Below are positions 5,682 to 6,767 of a stretch of 6,767 nucleotides of DNA, piece after piece. Source of the stretch: Parcubacteria group bacterium RIFCSPHIGHO2_01_FULL_47_10b. Its GTDB lineage: Bacteria; Patescibacteriota; Minisyncoccia; 2-01-FULL-47-10. Positions within the stretch are counted from its first letter, which is position 1. Each line of letters opens with the position of its first letter. The position numbers were made by a program, and so were the translations under genes. The stretch spans positions 15,716 to 22,482 of the forward strand of contig MHXC01000001.1 of NCBI GenBank assembly GCA_001824325.1, in the 5' to 3' direction. The notes below the pieces were generated by a model. That model worked only from the letters and a program-made list of their open reading frames with translations, had not been told where the DNA came from and ran no database searches.

Positions 5682-5710
5682 AGAGCCACCGGCTTTGATA
5701 TAGCAATCTT

Positions 5711-5722
5711 CCGTTATAACGG
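5711..5722. repeat. Perfect 12-bp palindrome in the HU 3' region
   Basis: CCGTTATAACGG is a perfect inverted repeat with no spacer, located 30 nt after the HU stop and 4 nt before the terminator stem. With no loop it cannot form a normal hairpin over its full length, so a protein-binding site is more likely than an RNA element. A smaller hairpin (5682-5687 with 5691-5696, loop ACC) sits between it and the HU stop. Confidence 0.5.
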
Positions 5723-5725
5723 GAT

Positions 5726-5766
5726 CACAAAACCTCTTACTCTTTGGTAGGGGTTTTGTGGTTTTA
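5726..5766 (+). terminator. Rho-independent terminator of the HU gene
   Basis: A 12-bp stem pairs CACAAAACCTCT (5726-5737) with 5749-5760, with one G-U pair and an 11-nt loop. It is followed by GTTTTAG. The A-rich left arm and T-rich right arm give it a partly bidirectional look, but no minus-strand gene is nearby. Confidence 0.85.
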
Positions 5767-5813
5767 GTGGTGAAAAATGTGAGAGCTGTTTTGAAAGATG
5801 TTCGTTTTAGTTA

Positions 5814-6347
5814 ATGATTTTGTTCGCTTGTTGTAATCTTGGGAATGGTAAACTGATAATGCGTGACATCGATATCACTCCGCGAACAGTCTATTTCGCT
5901 TCGAAAAAAGATATTGGGCTGATTACAAAGCGCGACCTTTTGATGTTTGGTCTTGGATTATACCTCGGGGAAGGGTCGAAAGCGTACGAGTCGGTGGTTA
6001 TCGTAAACGCTGATCCGCGAGTAATCCGCCTTGCTATCGCATGGTTTCGTATAACATACGGGCTTTCAACAAAAAACTTTACACTCACCATACATATGTA
6101 TCCGGATAATGAAGTTGATAAAACTCACTCATTTTGGTTAAAACAAACTGGGTTACCGACAAAACAACTGAGGAAAACGCAGATTGATAGGAGAGAAAAT
6201 AAGCGACCAATTAAGCATGGAAAACTCCCCTACGGGACGGCACATCTAAGGATTGTTGCGAGTGGGAACAAACGGTTTGGTAAAAGTCTCCATCCTCAAA
6301 TCATGACGTCAATCGATACGATTATTGATCAAACGATTAAAACATAA
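5814..6347 (+). CDS. LAGLIDADG-like (homing-endonuclease fold) protein, short N-terminus
   Basis: The open frame encodes 177 residues from ATG 5814. A second ATG at 5859 (MRDIDITPRTVYF) gives 162 residues and may be the true start, because the first 15 residues look atypical; neither has a good Shine-Dalgarno site. The key block is DLLMFGLGLYLGEGSK (41-56), a LAGLIDADG-type helix with an acidic residue after the G. It is followed by NADPRVIRLAIAWFR and LTIHMYP strands, FWLKQTGLP, and a C-terminal GTAHLRIVASGNKRF. I recall that CPR relatives often carry an N-terminal helix-turn-helix; only a stub is left here (ITPRTVYFASKK could be its end). A single motif means it would need to dimerise to cut DNA, or it may act only as a DNA-binding regulator. 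It sits 19 nt before tRNA-Gly, after the HU terminator, and no intron or intein is visible. The fold is likely; nuclease activity is unproven. Confidence 0.75.
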   Translation: MILFACCNLGNGKLIMRDIDITPRTVYFASKKDIGLITKRDLLMFGLGLYLGEGSKAYESVVIVNADPRVIRLAIAWFRITYGLSTKNFTLTIHMYPDNEVDKTHSFWLKQTGLPTKQLRKTQIDRRENKRPIKHGKLPYGTAHLRIVASGNKRFGKSLHPQIMTSIDTIIDQTIKT

Positions 6348-6353
6348 TAGACT
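6325..6353 (+). promoter_or_regulatory. Possible promoter for tRNA-Gly
   Basis: TTGATC (6325-6330), a 17-nt spacer and TAGACT (6348-6353) lie just before tRNA-Gly, with the -35 inside the end of the preceding gene. The -10 has four of six consensus bases and lacks the GC that precedes the other -10 elements, so support is weak. The tRNA might also be read through from upstream. Confidence 0.35.
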
Positions 6354-6366
6354 TACTCTAGTTATC

Positions 6367-6439
6367 GCGGGTGTAGCTCAACTGGCGGAGCATCTCTCTT
6401 CCAAAGAGAAGGTTGCCGGTTCGAACCCGGTCACCCGCT
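6367..6439 (+). tRNA. tRNA-Gly (anticodon UCC)
   Basis: A 73-nt cloverleaf folds. The acceptor is GCGGGTG/CACCCGC (perfect), the D-stem GCTC/GAGC, and the anticodon stem TCTCT/AGAGA with loop CTTCCAA. The T-arm is GCCGG-TTCGAAC-CCGGT and the discriminator is T73. The anticodon TCC reads GGA/GGG. CCA is not encoded. No classic terminator follows directly; an 8-bp inverted repeat and T-rich sequence lie downstream. Confidence 0.97.
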
Positions 6440-6450
6440 TATAAATGATT

Positions 6451-6522
6451 AACGCCTCGCTTCATTCTTAATTGCTAATTTTTATTACTTCTCTGTTTAT
6501 GCCCTCACAAAAAGGAGGCGTT
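6451..6522. repeat. 8-bp inverted repeat downstream of tRNA-Gly
   Basis: AACGCCTC (6451-6458) is matched by GAGGCGTT (6515-6522) across 56 nt of AT-rich sequence. The right arm overlaps an AAAGGAGG stretch (6511-6518). It may fold in RNA, where it would hide that Shine-Dalgarno-like site, or be chance. Confidence 0.3.
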
Positions 6523-6767
6523 CCACTGGATTTTGAATTCTTTTTAACACATTCCCTGCCGTGGCTCCTCAATTTAAGCCCGTCTAAGTCAGTTGCTGTG
6601 GGTTATAAATTTGGACGATTTCGTACCACAGTCCAGCCTTTATATGAAAAAGCGCCAGCTGAATTCCATCGTTTTTTTATGAACCTCCCCGCCCTTACAG
6701 GCGGGGTCTCTGTTTATTCGAACAGCGTTGCTGTCCGTCCCCTATCGTGCTTGCCTTGTTGGGTGAC
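6499..6767 (+). CDS. Unidentified open frame, C-terminus cut by window edge
   Basis: From ATG 6499 the frame stays open for 89 codons to the window end (MPSQKGGVPLDFEFF...), while I found stops in the three minus-strand frames. I do not recognise the protein. It has no signal peptide; a mildly hydrophobic patch LTHSLPWLLNL lies near residues 16-26. There is no Shine-Dalgarno site before the ATG. A perfect AAGGAGG (6512-6518) lies inside the frame, 7 nt before an in-frame CTG (6526), so initiation is uncertain. A GC-rich hairpin at 6687-6706 falls within the frame, which is unusual for coding sequence. The alternative is non-coding or structured RNA sequence. The 60 bases between tRNA-Gly and this ATG hold only AT-rich sequence and the left arm of the inverted repeat. 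Confidence 0.35.
   Translation, partial: MPSQKGGVPLDFEFFLTHSLPWLLNLSPSKSVAVGYKFGRFRTTVQPLYEKAPAEFHRFFMNLPALTGGVSVYSNSVAVRPLSCLPCWV
6687..6706. repeat. GC-rich perfect hairpin, REP- or terminator-like
   Basis: CCCCGCC (6687-6693) and GGCGGGG (6700-6706) form a perfect 7-bp stem around CTTACA. TCTCTGTTTATT follows on the plus strand, a poor T-tract. A run of seven T lies upstream (6672-6678), which does not fit a minus-strand terminator either. It could be a REP-like or IS200/IS605-end-like hairpin, but nothing else in the window confirms that. Confidence 0.5.

Noticed and set aside
1..6767. Recoded UGA (as in SR1 or Gracilibacteria)
   Set aside because: No recognised gene contains an in-frame TGA and all complete genes end in TAA, so standard decoding fits.
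6431..6767. GGGTGAC at the window end as inverted copy of the tRNA-Gly 3' part (att-like)
   Set aside because: Only 7 bp match and in inverted orientation; an attachment site would be a longer direct repeat.
1..6767. CRISPR array, insertion sequence or defence system
   Set aside because: No regularly spaced repeats, transposase or recognisable defence-gene motifs were seen.

Overview
This is a bacterial chromosomal segment with densely packed short genes, three tRNA genes without encoded CCA, stops that are all TAA in the complete genes, and standard decoding. RNase Y, an HU-type protein, a lamin-tail surface protein, a small basic protein and a LAGLIDADG-like protein occur together. From memory of the families, the last two are types I associate with Candidate Phyla Radiation (Patescibacteria) genomes. 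That assignment is inference; nothing in the window proves the lineage.

Left part, minus strand (1-1931): a promoter at 1903-1931 fires leftward into tRNA-Arg(UCU). It is followed by a 423-residue protein with a C-terminal lysozyme/lytic-transglycosylase-like domain. Next, overlapping by 8 nt, comes a YdcF/DUF218 membrane protein cut by the window edge. No terminator is visible between these three, so they may form one tRNA-mRNA operon with a cell-envelope theme.

Right part, plus strand (1918-6767): a second promoter, interleaved with the first, reads rightward into tRNA-Pro(UGG). Then come a secreted or membrane-anchored lamin-tail-domain protein with a Pro/Asp-rich stalk, a strong hairpin that looks like its terminator, and a small basic protein of unknown function. 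RNase Y (mRNA decay, membrane-anchored) has its own promoter. An HU-family DNA-binding protein follows, with a near-consensus promoter, an excellent Shine-Dalgarno site, a 14-codon upstream ORF overlapping its start as ATGA, and a clear Rho-independent terminator. A LAGLIDADG-like protein, tRNA-Gly(UCC) and an open frame running off the right edge complete the window.

The best-supported regulatory signals share one design: a TTGNNN -35 element, a 16-17 nt spacer, and a -10 element preceded by GC (TGC or CGC), as in an extended -10. The most interesting points are the interleaved divergent tRNA promoters, the unusual lysozyme-like protein with a duplicated N-terminal motif and no signal peptide, the HU leader with its palindrome and overlapping mini-ORF, and the structured 3' end of the window. 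I saw no CRISPR array, insertion sequence or complete novel defence system.
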